Of a DNA stretch of 64,000 nt, positions 1 through 9,836 are shown one piece after another; positions within the stretch are counted from its first letter, which is position 1, and each line of letters begins with the position of its first letter. A program made the translations under genes and the position numbers. Where the stretch lies: assembly GCA_963735885.1 (NCBI GenBank), contig CAVTMP010000004.1:248001-312000 (forward strand), read 5' to 3'. The notes under the pieces are model-generated. The model made no database searches. It was not told where the DNA came from and was given only the letters and a program-made list of their open reading frames with translations. This DNA is from JBBSBL01 sp963735885. GTDB taxonomy: Bacteria; Actinomycetota; Thermoleophilia; Solirubrobacterales; Solirubrobacteraceae.

Positions 1-1
1 C

Positions 2-535
2 GGCGTGCGCGAGCTGACCGTCTACTCCTTCTCGACCGAGAACTGGTCGCGCTCGGCGGAGGAGGTCTCCGCGCTGATGCGGATGTTCGCCGAGCGGATC
101 GACCGCGAGACGCCGGAGCTGCGCGACGAGGGCGTGCGGATGCGGTTCATCGGCCGCCGCGAGGACTCCCGGATCCCGCGCGCGCTCGTCGAGCGGATGG
201 AGTGGGCGGAGGCCGAGACCCGCGGCGGCGAGCGCATCACGCTGTTCGTCGCCTTCAACTACGGCGGCCGGGCGGAGATCCTCGACGCCGCCCGGCGGTT
301 CGCCGGAGGCGGGGAGGAGGAGTTTCGCGCCGCGCTGTACGCGCCGGAGATGCACGATCCGGACCTCATCATCCGCACGAGCGGCGAGCAGCGCCTGTCG
401 AACTACCTGCTCTGGCAGTCCGCCTACGCCGAGCTCGTCTTCCGCGACGAGCTGTGGCCCGACTTCTCGCGCGCGGCGCTCGAGGCCTCCCTGGCCGAGT
501 TCGAGGCGCGCCGTCGCCGCTTCGGGGGCCGGTGA
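2..535 (+). CDS. uppS: Isoprenyl (undecaprenyl) diphosphate synthase, 5'-truncated by window edge
   Basis: Cis-prenyltransferase that elongates farnesyl-PP with isopentenyl-PP to the C55 carrier used in wall assembly, at the cytoplasmic membrane. The visible 177 residues hold the family blocks YSFSTENWSR, FNYGGRAEI and RTSGEQRLSNYLLWQ, the last being the substrate-binding signature with its Arg and Ser residues. The usual N-terminal HxDGNGRWA block is missing because the gene begins before base 1; the family is about 230-260 aa. A GTG at position 5 is only an internal codon. Its TGA overlaps the ATG of cdsA (ATGA), so the two are translationally coupled. Confidence 0.95.
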   Translation, partial: GVRELTVYSFSTENWSRSAEEVSALMRMFAERIDRETPELRDEGVRMRFIGRREDSRIPRALVERMEWAEAETRGGERITLFVAFNYGGRAEILDAARRFAGGGEEEFRAALYAPEMHDPDLIIRTSGEQRLSNYLLWQSAYAELVFRDELWPDFSRAALEASLAEFEARRRRFGGR

Positions 536-1425
536 TGGGCGCTGCGACGCCCGCCGGCCGCCGACCGCCGCGTCCGCCGCGGCGCGCCGCGGACGAGGGC
601 GGGCGCGAACGGCGCCGGCCGCGCGGCGGCGGCGGTGGCGGCGACCTGCTCGCCCGGGTGCTCGTGGCGATCCCGCTCATCGTCCTGGCGATCGTGGTCG
701 TCGATGCGGGGGGCACGCTGTTCGCGGTCGGGGTCGCGGTCCTCGCCGTGCTGTGCCTCCACGAGCTCTACGGGATGTACGGCCGCGTGCGGCCGGTGCG
801 GATCGCCGGGTTCCTGGCGGCCGTCGGGCTGGTGGCCGCGGCCCGCTTCGGCGACCAGGCGACCATGCTGCTCGTCGCGGTCGCGGCGGTGCCGTGCTGC
901 TTCCTGCTCGTCCTGCCGCGGGAGCGCCTGGCCGGCGGCACGGCGTCGATCGCGATCACGCTGCTCGGCGTGTGGTGGATCGGCCTGGCGTTCGGCTACG
1001 CCATGCTGCTCCGCGAGCAGCCACACGGCGACGGGGTGGTGATCGACGTGCTCGTCGGCGCGTTCATCGGGGACACCGCGGCCTATCTGGGCGGGCGCTG
1101 GTTCGGCCGCCGGCCGATGGCGCCGCGCGTCTCGCCGAACAAGACCGTGGAGGGGCTCTTCATCGGCGTCGCCGCCGCCGTCGCGGCCGTGTGGTTCGCG
1201 GGGCTCTACCAGAACTGGCTCTCGGGGCTCGACGCGCTGCTGCTCGGCCTCGCGGTCGCGGTCGCCGCGCCGCTCGGGGACCTCTTCGAGTCGTTCGTCA
1301 AGCGCGACGCGGGGGCGAAGGACGCCGGGCGGGTGTTCGGGGCGCACGGCGGCGCGCTGGACCGCCTCGACGCCGCGATGTTCGCCATCGTCGCCGGGTA
1401 CCTCGTGTGGTCGGCGCTGGTCTGA
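535..1425 (+). CDS. cdsA: Phosphatidate cytidylyltransferase (CDP-diglyceride synthase)
   Basis: Makes CDP-diacylglycerol from phosphatidate and CTP, the branch point for phospholipids, in the inner membrane. 296 aa. An Arg/Pro/Gly-rich cytosolic leader of about 35 residues precedes roughly eight hydrophobic segments. The C-terminal signature is clear: SFVKRDAGAKD followed by FGAHGGALDRLD, matching the family pattern S-x-x-K-R-x4-K-D...H-G-G-x-x-D-R-x-D. The ATG at 535 overlaps the uppS stop. The order uppS, cdsA, dxr, rseP is a common bacterial arrangement and supports the call. Confidence 0.95.
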   Translation: MGAATPAGRRPPRPPRRAADEGGRERRRPRGGGGGGDLLARVLVAIPLIVLAIVVVDAGGTLFAVGVAVLAVLCLHELYGMYGRVRPVRIAGFLAAVGLVAAARFGDQATMLLVAVAAVPCCFLLVLPRERLAGGTASIAITLLGVWWIGLAFGYAMLLREQPHGDGVVIDVLVGAFIGDTAAYLGGRWFGRRPMAPRVSPNKTVEGLFIGVAAAVAAVWFAGLYQNWLSGLDALLLGLAVAVAAPLGDLFESFVKRDAGAKDAGRVFGAHGGALDRLDAAMFAIVAGYLVWSALV

Positions 1426-1474
1426 GTCCGGGCTCCTCGCGGCGGGACCCGGCGGACGCGCGCCCGGCGCTTGC

Positions 1475-1480
1475 CACAAT
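1475..1480 (+). promoter_or_regulatory. -10-like box CACAAT for dxr
   Basis: CACAAT ends 6 nt before the GTG at 1487. That spacing puts the predicted transcription start on the start codon, and no Shine-Dalgarno sequence is visible, so dxr is a candidate leaderless transcript. Confidence 0.4.
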
Positions 1481-1486
1481 CCAGCG

Positions 1487-2653
1487 GTGGCCCGCCGCCT
1501 CCTCATCCTCGGCTCGACCGGGTCGATCGGCACGCAGGCGCTCGACATCGTCGTGCGCGCCGAGGACCTCGAGCTCGTCGGCCTCTCCGCGGAGCGCTCC
1601 TGGGAGGGTCTCGTGGCCCAGGCCCGGGAGCACGGCGTGGAGCGCATCGCGCTGGCCGACCCCGACGCCGGGGCCCGGGCCGCGGAGGCGTGGACCGGGG
1701 GGGAGGTGCTGAGCGGGCCGGAGGGCCTCGTCCGCCTCGTCCTCGAGTCCGAGCCGGACCTCGTGCTCAACGCGCTCGTGGGCTCGGCGGGACTCGGCCC
1801 GACCGTGGCCGCCCTCGGCGAGGGCGTCGACCTCGCGCTGGCCAACAAGGAGTCCCTGGTCGTCGGCGGCGAGCTCGTCATGGCGCTCGCCGAGGCGACC
1901 GGCGCCGCGATCATCCCGGTGGACTCCGAGCACTCCGCGCTGCACCAGCTCATCGCGGGGGAGCGGGCCGGCACGGTCGAGCGCCTCGTGCTCACCGCCT
2001 CCGGCGGGCCCTTCCGGGGACGCACCCGCGCCGACCTCGCCGCGGTCACGGCGACGGAGGCCCTGCGCCACCCGACCTGGGCGATGGGCGGCAAGATCAC
2101 GATCGACTCGGCGACGCTGATGAACAAGGGCCTCGAGCTGATCGAGGCCCACCACCTCTTCGGGACGCCGTACGACCGGATCGACGTCGTCGTCCATCCG
2201 CAGTCGATCGTCCACGCGCTCGTCCACCTCTGCGACGGCGCCTCGCTCGCGCACCTCGGGCACCCGGACATGCGCGTGCCGATCGCCTACGCGCTGCACC
2301 ACCCCGAGCGCCTCGACGTGCCCGTCCCGCTGCTCGACCTGGCGGCGGTCGGGGCGCTGACCTTCGAGCCGCCGGACCCCGACACCTTCGCGTGCCTGCG
2401 CCTCGCCCGCGAGGCGGCCGAGGCCGGCGGCACGGCGCCGTGCGTGCTCAACGCCGCCAACGAGGTCGCGGTCCACGCGTTCCTCGCGGGCCGCCTCGGC
2501 TTCCTCGACATCGCCGCGGTCATCGAGGACGCGCTCGCCGCGCTCGGCGCCCGGCCGATCCACGCCTTCGAGTCGCTCTACGACGCCGACCGCGACGCGC
2601 GCCGGCTCGCCGCCGAGCTCGTGGAGACGCGAGCGGGAGCTGCGCCGGCATGA
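1487..2653 (+). CDS. dxr: 1-deoxy-D-xylulose 5-phosphate reductoisomerase
   Basis: Second step of the MEP isoprenoid pathway: NADPH-dependent conversion of DXP to MEP in the cytosol. 388 aa, the usual family length. The N-terminal Rossmann motif GSTGSIG is at about residues 9-15. Other family blocks are ANKESLV, the metal-binding PVDSEHSALHQ, TASGGPF and the substrate-loop region around HPTWAMGGKITIDSATLMNKG. The GTG start at 1487 follows a -10-like box with no leader. The TGA overlaps the rseP ATG (ATGA). It supplies the same pathway as ispG, which lies 9 kb downstream. Confidence 0.97.
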   Translation: MARRLLILGSTGSIGTQALDIVVRAEDLELVGLSAERSWEGLVAQAREHGVERIALADPDAGARAAEAWTGGEVLSGPEGLVRLVLESEPDLVLNALVGSAGLGPTVAALGEGVDLALANKESLVVGGELVMALAEATGAAIIPVDSEHSALHQLIAGERAGTVERLVLTASGGPFRGRTRADLAAVTATEALRHPTWAMGGKITIDSATLMNKGLELIEAHHLFGTPYDRIDVVVHPQSIVHALVHLCDGASLAHLGHPDMRVPIAYALHHPERLDVPVPLLDLAAVGALTFEPPDPDTFACLRLAREAAEAGGTAPCVLNAANEVAVHAFLAGRLGFLDIAAVIEDALAALGARPIHAFESLYDADRDARRLAAELVETRAGAAPA

Positions 2654-3733
2654 CCTGGCTGCTCGCCTTCCTCGGCTTCGCCGCGCTGATCATCCTGCAC
2701 GAGTTCGGTCACTTCGCCGCGGCGAAGTCGGTCGGCATGCGCGTGGAGCGCTTCGCGCTGTTCTTCCCGCCGCTCATCTTCAAGACCCGCCGCGGCGAGA
2801 CGGAGTACGGGATCGGGGCCGTGCCGCTCGGCGGCTACGTGCGCATCACCGGGATGAACCCCAACGAGGAGATCCCGGCCGAGGTCGCCCATCGCGCGTA
2901 CTACCGCCAGCCGGTGTGGAAGCGGATCGTGGTCATCGGCGCGGGCCCCGCGATGAACCTCCTCATCTGCTTCCTCATCCTCATGGGGCTCTTCCTCGCC
3001 AACGGGAAGGCGCTGACCCCCGACTCGGTGGCCGCGCGCGGCCTCGAGCGGCCGGCGCTCGGGACCCTCCGCGGCGGCGACCGCATCGTCAGCGTCGACG
3101 GGCGGCCGGGGGACCCGGCGGCGATCGCGAAGCAGGTCAACACCCACCGGTGCGCCGGGCCGCCACGGGCCGGGTGCGTGGCCGCGACCCCGGCGCGGGT
3201 GACGGTGAGGCGGAACGGCGCAGGTCCGCACCTTCGACCTGCGCCCGCGCTACGACGCCTCCGCCGGGGTGCGGCGGATGCGGATCGGGTTCGGCTACGA
3301 GCCGCGGAGCACGCCGGTCGGGGTGCCCGAGGCGGCGGGGCTCAGCGTCACCGCGATGTGGGACGTGAGCCGCAAGACGGTCGACACGATCCTCGGCGTC
3401 TTCGACCCGCAGACGCGCAAGCAGCTCGGGAGCGTCGTCGGCGGCTACGAGGTGACGCGCCAGGCGATCGGCCTCGACGCCACGCGGGCGCTGACCATCC
3501 TCGCCTTCATCTCGCTCTCGCTCGCCCTCATCAACCTGTTCCCGTTCCTGCCGCTGGACGGCGGCCACATCTTCTGGGCGCTGGCCGAGAAGGTGCGCGG
3601 GCGGCCGATCCCGTTCGCGATCATGGAGCGGGCGGGCGCCGTCGGCTTCGTGCTCGTGATCCTGCTGTTCTTCGTCGGGCTCTCCAACGACATCGGCCGA
3701 TTGTCCGGCGACGGGTTCCAGGTCCCGCGGTAG
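2650..3733 (+). CDS. rseP: RIP metalloprotease RseP/site-2 protease, frameshifted
   Basis: Intramembrane zinc protease that cleaves anti-sigma factors or signal-peptide remnants. Residues 12-22 hold the zinc-binding HEFGH (H17, E18, H21) in the first membrane helix, and the C-terminal half holds the third ligand block FPFLPLDGGHIFWAL. A PDZ-like middle section (about 110-215) contains GGDRIVSVDGRPGD. The first ~190 codons are in one frame and the rest (from about 3225) in the next. Restoring one GC dinucleotide in the GCGC run near 3218-3225 gives a continuous protein of about 361 aa. No stop lies in the open part, so an assembly indel is likelier than decay. Confidence 0.9.
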
Positions 3734-3799
3734 GCGCCGCCGCGCGCGGGAGAAGCGGTAGCGTTCGCCGCGGGTTCCCCGGGAGCGAGGAGAGACGAG

Positions 3800-5605
3800 A
3801 TGGACGCCAGCACCGCCACCGCCGAGACCGGCCGGGCGCAGGACGCGCCGACCATGGCCGAGGCGCTGCGGCGCACGGCCCGCGACCACGGGGACATCGT
3901 CGCCGTCCGGACCGCCGACGACCGCGTCGCGCTCACCTGGGCCGAGATGCAGCAGCGCGTCGACGCCCTCGCCGGCGGCCTGGCGAAGCTCGGCCTCCGC
4001 CACGGCGACACCCTGGCGCTCATGCTCTCCAACCGGCCGGAGTTCCACGTCGCCGACCTCGCCGCGGTGACGATCGGCGCCACTCCCTTCTCGATCTACC
4101 AGACCTACACGGCCGACCAGATCGCCTACATCGTGTCCGACGCCGGCGCGCGCATGGCGGTGGTCGAGCAGCAGTACCTGCCGGTCGTCCTGGAGGCGCG
4201 CAAGCAGCTTCCCGACCTCGAGCACGTGATCGTCATCGACGGCGACGCTCCGGAGGGCACGGTCGCGCTCGCCGACGTCGAGGGCGCCGACCCCGGCTTC
4301 GACGCCGAGGCGGCCGCGGCCGCCGTGGAGCCCGACGACGTCCTCACGCTCATCTACACCTCGGGCACGACCGGCCCGCCGAAGGGCGTCCAGCTCTCGC
4401 ATCGCAACCTCATGATGGTCGTTGGCGGCGTCCAGGAGCTGATCCAACTCGAGGCCGGCGCGCGCGTGATCTCCTGGCTCCCGGCGGCGCACATCGCCGA
4501 GCGCAACGCCCACCACTACATCCCGACGGTGTTCGCCGCGACCGTCACCTGCTGCTCGAACCCGCGCGAGATCGTCTCCTTCCTCCCGCAGGTCCACCCG
4601 AACTGGTTCTTCGCGGTGCCGCGGATCTGGGAGAAGCTCAAGGCCGGCCTGGAGACGATGCTGCACGCCCAGCCCGAGGAGCAGCGCGAGAGGGCGGAGG
4701 GCGCGCTGGCCGACGCGATCGCGAAGGTGCGGCTCGAGCAGGCCGGCGAGCCGGTGCCCGACGACCTCGCCGCACGGGTCGCGCGAGCCGACGCCGAGAT
4801 CTTCTCCGGGCTGCGCACGATGCTCGGGCTCGACGAGGTCGTGACCGTGAACGTCGGCGCGGCGCCGACGCCGCGCGAGGTGCTCGTGTTCTTCCACGCC
4901 ATCGGCATCCAGCTCGCCGAGCTGTGGGGAATGTCCGAGACCTGCGGCTACGGCACCGTGAACCCGCCCGGTCGCGTCAAGATCGGGACGGTCGGCCCGG
5001 CCGCGCCGGGCGTGGAGCTCAGGCTCGCCGACGACGGCGAGGTGCTGATGCGCGGCGCGTGCAACATGCTCGGCTACCGCAACAAGCCCGAGCAGACCGC
5101 GGAGACGATCGACCCCGACGGGTGGCTGCACACCGGCGACATCGGCGAGCTCGACGCGGACGGCTACCTGCGGATCGTCGACCGCAAGAAGGAGATCATC
5201 ATCAACGCGGCCGGCAAGAACATGTCGCCGGCCAACATCGAGGCGACGCTCAAGACCGCGAGCCCGCTCATCGGCCAGGCCTGCGTGATCGGCGACCGCC
5301 GGCCCTTCAACACCGCGCTGATCGTGCTCGACGCCGACTTCGCGCCGGTCTGGGCGGAGAAGCAGGGGATCGAGGACACCTCGCTCGAGGCGCTCGCGAG
5401 CGACGACCGGATGCGCGCGGCGATCGCCGAGGCCGTCGAGGCGGCGAACGCGAAGCTCGCCCGCGTCGAGGGCATCAAGCGCTTCGCGATCGTGCGCGGC
5501 GACTGGGCTCCGGGCGGCGACGAGCTCACCCCGACGATGAAGCTCAAGCGCAGGCCGATCGCCGAGAAGTACGAGGCGGAGATCGAGGCGCTCTACGCGA
5601 AGTAG
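3800..5605 (+). CDS. Long-chain fatty-acid--CoA ligase (AMP-forming), FadD15-like
   Basis: Activates fatty acids to acyl-CoA through an acyl-adenylate. 601 aa. The nucleotide P-loop YTSGTTGPPKG is at residues 186-196. The adenylate-binding block is LWGMSETCGYGT, and the hinge/C-terminal block is GWLHTGDIGELDADGYL followed by DRKKEIIINAAGKN. An insertion after the P-loop region, with a charged helical stretch around GALADAIAKVRLEQAG, is typical of the bacterial long-chain class. A purine-rich GAGGAGAG Shine-Dalgarno sits 5-12 nt before the ATG. A TAGCGT box lies about 35 nt upstream, so this gene, unlike its neighbours, has a leader. Exact chain-length preference cannot be read. Confidence 0.92.
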   Translation: MDASTATAETGRAQDAPTMAEALRRTARDHGDIVAVRTADDRVALTWAEMQQRVDALAGGLAKLGLRHGDTLALMLSNRPEFHVADLAAVTIGATPFSIYQTYTADQIAYIVSDAGARMAVVEQQYLPVVLEARKQLPDLEHVIVIDGDAPEGTVALADVEGADPGFDAEAAAAAVEPDDVLTLIYTSGTTGPPKGVQLSHRNLMMVVGGVQELIQLEAGARVISWLPAAHIAERNAHHYIPTVFAATVTCCSNPREIVSFLPQVHPNWFFAVPRIWEKLKAGLETMLHAQPEEQRERAEGALADAIAKVRLEQAGEPVPDDLAARVARADAEIFSGLRTMLGLDEVVTVNVGAAPTPREVLVFFHAIGIQLAELWGMSETCGYGTVNPPGRVKIGTVGPAAPGVELRLADDGEVLMRGACNMLGYRNKPEQTAETIDPDGWLHTGDIGELDADGYLRIVDRKKEIIINAAGKNMSPANIEATLKTASPLIGQACVIGDRRPFNTALIVLDADFAPVWAEKQGIEDTSLEALASDDRMRAAIAEAVEAANAKLARVEGIKRFAIVRGDWAPGGDELTPTMKLKRRPIAEKYEAEIEALYAK

Positions 5606-5694
5606 GCGCGGCGCGCGGCCAGTCGGCGGTCCGCCGCGTGCTGCCGGGCAAGGCCGGTCCTGATGGTGGCGGAGCGAGATCGAGCTGAGGAGGG

Positions 5695-5995
5695 ATGATG
5701 CCGCCGGCCTTCGAGCGGATCGTGGTCGCCTACGACGGGTCGGAGCCGGCGCACGGCGCCGCGCTGCTCGCGTCTCGGATCGCGAGCGCGTGCGGAGCGG
5801 AGGTGGTGGTGGTTCACGCCATCGAGCGGCCGCGGGGGTTGCCGGTGCATGCCGCCGGCGATCGCGGTGATCGGCAGCCGCGGCGTGGGCGGCTTTCGCG
5901 GCCTGCTGCTGGGGAGCACCGCGCGGGAGCTCGTCAACGACGCGCCCTGCCCCGTCCTCGTGACGAGGGGCTCGTCCACCGGTGAGCTCGCGTAG
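5695..5995 (+). pseudogene. Universal stress protein (UspA-like), internally deleted and frameshifted
   Basis: The first ~45 codons read as a classic UspA start (IVVAYDGSEPAHGAALLASR, then VVVVHAIE). From about 5855, in the next frame, comes the classic UspA end: AIAVIGSRGVGGFRGLLLG, STARELVNDAPCPVLVTRG, stopping at 5993-5995. The central ~55-60 residues of the normal ~145-aa fold are absent and the two ends are out of frame. AGGAGG precedes the tandem ATGATG start. The tail overlaps the ATPase start by 14 nt, which suggests an old usp/ATPase operon. Loss of a middle segment plus a frame change makes this a true remnant or a mis-assembly rather than a single-base error. Confidence 0.8.
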
Positions 5996-8810
5996 GCCGG
6001 CCGTGCACGACGTCCCGGTCGATGAGGCGCTGCTGCTGCTCGAGACCGAGCGCGAAGGCGGTCTGAGCGAGACCGAGGCGCGCCTGCGCCTGGAGCGCTT
6101 CGGGCCGAACTCGCTGCCGGAGGCTTCCCGACGGGGAGCGCTGCGGCGCTTCGCGCAGCAGTTCCAGCACCCGCTCGTCTACATCCTGCTGGCGGCGGCG
6201 GCGGTGGCGCTGGCGATCGGCGAGCCGGTCGATGCGAGCGTGATCGTCGGCGTCGTCCTGATCAACGCGGCGATCGGGTACATCCAGGAGGCGCGTGCCG
6301 AGCAGGCGCTCGCGGCGCTCGCGCGGATGGTCGTGGGTGAGGTGACGGTGATCCGCGACGGGCACCGGCGCCGCCTGCCGGCGTCCGAGGTGGTGCCCGG
6401 GGACCTGCTGGTGCTGGCGGCGGGCGACGCGGTCGCGGGCGATGTGCGTCTGGTCGACGTGCGCGAGCTGCAGGTCGACGAGTCGGCGCTCACGGGCGAG
6501 TCGGTGCCGGCGACGAAGGACGACGGCGTGCTGGCGTGCGACACGCCCGTCGCCGACCGGGCCAACATGGCGTTCGCCGGCACCCTGGTGACCCATGGCA
6601 GCGCCACGGGCGTCGTGGTCGCGACCGGTGGCCGGACGGAGCTCGGGCTCATCCATCGCCTGATCGGGGAGGCGACGGAGATCGCGACGCCGCTGACGCG
6701 CAAGATCGCGCACTTCAGCAAGGTCCTGACGGTCGCGATCCTCGCGCTGGCGGCGGTCACCTATCTCGTCGGGCTGGCCCGGGGTGAGCATCCGGCGGAC
6801 CTGCTGGTCGCCGTCGTGGCGTTGGCGGTGGGCGCGATCCCGGAGGGGCTGCCGGCGGCGGTGACGATCACGCTGGCGATCGGGGTGAGCCGCATGGCGC
6901 GGCGCAACGCGATCGTCCGCCGACTGCCGGCCGTCGAGACGCTCGGCAGCACGACCGTGATCTGCACGGACAAGACCGGAACGCTGACCGAGAACCAGAT
7001 GACCGTGCAGACCGTCGTGGCGGCGGGCGAGCGCTTCGCCGTGACCGGCACCGGCTACGCGCCGTTCGGCGAGATCTCCGCCGGGGACGGGCGCGGTCGG
7101 GGCACGTCGCACGCCGGACTGCAGGCCTGCCTGCTGGCGGGCGCGCTGTGCAACGACGCGGCGCTCGTCGAGCACGACGACGGTCGCTGGGGTGTCATCG
7201 GGGACCCGACGGAGGCGGCACTGCTGGTCGCCGCGGCCAAGGGCGGGATCGACCCGCGGCAGGCCGCCGGCGCGTACCCGCGCCTTGACGCGGTCCCGTT
7301 TCAGTCCGAGCGCCAGTTCATGGCCACGCTCCACGACGCCGGCCCCGGCGAGCCGCCGGTCGTCTACGTCAAGGGCGCGACCGAGCGGGTCCTCGCCCTG
7401 TGCACGACCGCGCTCGACGCGGCCGGGCGCACCGTCGCCGTGGACGCCGACCGGGTTCACGCGCAGGCGACACGGCTGGCGCGCGGCTCGCTGCGGGTGC
7501 TCGCGCTCGCCCGCGGGGGAGCCCCGGTGGACGGCGCCACGCTGGGCGCCGACGAGCCGCCGACCGGGCTGACGCTCCTGGGCCTGCAGGGCATGATCGA
7601 CCCGCCGCGCCCGGAGGCGGTCGCCGCCGTCGCCGCCTGCCGGCGCGCGGGGATCGCGGTGAAGATGATCACCGGCGACCACGCCGCGACCGCGCGCGCG
7701 ATCGCCGACCAGATCGGGCTCGACGAGCGCCCACCCGACGCCGCGCCCGGCGCGCGGGTGCTGACCGGCGCCGACATCGCCCGCTGCAGCGAGGCGCAGC
7801 TGCGCGAGGCGGTCGCCGGGACGGGGGTGTTCGCGCGCGTCTCGCCCGAGCAGAAGCTGCGCCTCGTGCTCGCGCTGCAGGCGAGCGGGGACATCGTCGC
7901 GATGACCGGTGATGGCGTCAACGACGCGCCGGCCCTCAAGCAGGCCGACATCGGCGTGGCGATGGGTCGCAGCGGCACCGAGGTCGCGCGCGAGGCCGCC
8001 GACATCGTCCTCACCGACGACAACTTCGCCTCGATCGAAGCGGCCGTGGAGGAGGGCCGGCGCATCTTCGACAACCTCACCAAGTTCATCGTCTGGACGC
8101 TGCCGACCAACCTCGGCGAGGGCCTGGTGATCCTGGCCGCGATCTCCGCCGCCGTCACGCTGCCGATCCTGCCCGTCCAGATCCTCTGGATCAACATGAC
8201 CACCGCCGTCGCGCTGGGCCTGATGCTGGCCTTCGAGCGCGAGGAGCCGGGCATCATGCGCCGCCCGCCCCGCGACCCCGTCCGCCCGCTGCTGACCGCC
8301 GAGCTGCTGGCGCGCATCGCGCTCGTCGGGACACTGCTGCTGCTGGCCTCCTTCGGGCTGTTCGAGTGGGAGCGCGCGCGCGACGCGACGACCCCCGAGG
8401 CGCGCACGGTGGCCGTCAACGTGTTCGTGAGCGTCGAGCTGTTCTACCTGTTCAACTGCCGTTCCCTGGAGCGCTCGATGTTCCGCCTCGGCGTGTTCAG
8501 CAACCCGTGGGCGACCGCCGGCGTCGGCGTGACGATCGCGCTGCAGCTGCTCTTCACCTATGCGGGCCCGATGAACACGCTCTTCCACAGCGCTCCGATC
8601 GACGCCGCCGCGTGGGCGCGCATCGTCGCCGCCGGGATCGTCGCCTGGGCGATCGTCGGCGCTGAGAAGACGCTCCGGCGGCGTCTGCGCGACCGGCGCG
8701 GAGCTCCCGGCGAACCCAGGGCGACGCGACCCCGCGGCGAGCCGGCGCGGCAGGCGTCGCACAGCGGTGAACATGCCGCCCGCCTCGGCGGAATCCGCGG
8801 CGGTTCGCGC
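5982..8810 (+). CDS. P-type cation-transporting ATPase (P2-like), runs in frame into TerC
   Basis: Membrane ion pump. N-terminal cation-ATPase domain (LSETEARLRLERFGPNSLPE), actuator motif LTGES (about residue 171), M4 motif IPEGLPAA, phosphorylated Asp330 in CTDKTGTLTENQM, KGATERV in the nucleotide domain, and hinge MTGDGVNDAPALKQADIG. About ten hydrophobic segments. M6 reads ILWINMTTAVALGLMLAFE, where Ca2+ pumps have an Asp (LWVNLVTDG), so calcium is not supported and the substrate is unknown. GTG start at 5982 overlaps the usp remnant. No stop separates it from TerC: a 45-residue Arg/Gly linker joins them, so this is either a fusion or a lost stop. Codon choice looks richer in GGT, GAT and CTG than the flanks. 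Confidence 0.88.
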
Positions 8811-9829
8811 GTGCTGGAGCTGACGTTCGCGGGCTGGGCGGCGACCATCGGGCTGATCGTCGCCCTGTTCGCGATCGACCTGGGGCTGTCGGCCCGCCGG
8901 CCGCATGCGGTCACGTTCCGCGAGGCGGTTGGTTGGTCGGTGTTCTACATCGCCGTGGCGCTGGCGTTCGGCGTCGTCTTCGGCCTCCTGGCCGGGTGGA
9001 GCTCCGGTGCCGAGTACTTCGCCGGCTACGTGGTCGAGAAGAGCCTGTCCGTCGACAATCTCTTCGTGTTCGTGATCATCATGAGCACGTTCGCGGTGCC
9101 CGCCGAGCATCAGCAGAAGGTGCTGACGATCGGGATCCTCGCGGCGCTGATCCTGCGGGCGATCTTCATCGCGCTCGGCGCCGCGCTGCTGTCGGCGTTC
9201 TCCTTCATGTTCCTGCTGTTCGGGCTGCTGCTGATCTTCACGGCGGTCCAGCTCTTCCGCCACCGCGAAGAGGATCCCTCGATCGACGACAACGTCGTCG
9301 TGGCCTTCGCGCGGCGGGCGCTGCCGATCAGCGACCGCCCCGACGGGCCTCGGCTCGTGACGCGGATCGGCGGGCGCCGAATGCTGACCCCGCTGTTCCT
9401 GGTGCTCGTCGCGATCGGAACGACCGACATCCTGTTCGCGCTCGATTCGATCCCCGCCGTGTTCGGCGTGACCGAGGAGCCGTTCATCGTCTTCGCCGCC
9501 AACGCGTTCGCGCTGCTCGGGCTCCGCGCGCTCTACTTCCTGGTCTCCGGCCTGCTCGACCGCCTGGTCTACCTCTCCACCGGGCTGTCGCTGATCCTCG
9601 CGTTCATCGGCACCAAGCTCGTGCTCCACTACCTTCACCGGCAGGCTCCAGCCGTCCCCGAGGTCGCCACCGGCACGTCGCTCGTGGTGATCGTGGTGAT
9701 CCTGGCCGTGACCACCATCGCCAGCCTCCTCGAGGCCCGCCGCGATCCCGCCGCACGCGCCCACGCCGGGTCGCTGCGCCACCGAGAAGCGCCGGAGGAC
9801 GGGAGGAGAAGCCCAGGCGACGCCCTTGA
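8811..9829 (+). CDS. TerC-family integral membrane protein, fused upstream, 3' end uncertain
   Basis: TerC proteins are multi-pass membrane proteins linked to manganese efflux and to metal loading of exported enzymes. Seven to nine hydrophobic segments. Hallmarks are VEKSLSVDNLFVFVIIM and FALDSIPAVFGVT, each with the conserved membrane Asp. GTG 8811 (then LELTFAGWAATIGLIV) is the best independent start but has a poor ribosome site, and the frame is open back to the ATPase. Family similarity ends near 9760. The frame then stays open to 10562, straight across the antisense glycosidase, with unrelated sequence. A stop in another frame at 9827-9829 is the likeliest original end, which implies one indel near 9760-9829. 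Confidence 0.8.
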
Positions 9830-9836
9830 CGGTCGC

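Noticed and set aside
2650..3733. Programmed frameshifting in rseP
   Set aside because: No slippery heptamer with downstream pseudoknot is evident at 3218-3225, and similar breaks occur in unrelated genes, so a contig error is more economical.
3137..5131. Long antisense open frame over the acyl-CoA synthetase
   Set aside because: Low-complexity Arg/Asp/His-rich translation with no domain; opposite a gene with strong motifs.
1471..5688. A 1,405-codon open frame on the plus strand
   Set aside because: Only its rseP-coding stretch is real. The rest is an out-of-frame reading of dxr and the acyl-CoA synthetase, rich in Arg, Gly and Pro as expected of GC-rich shadows.
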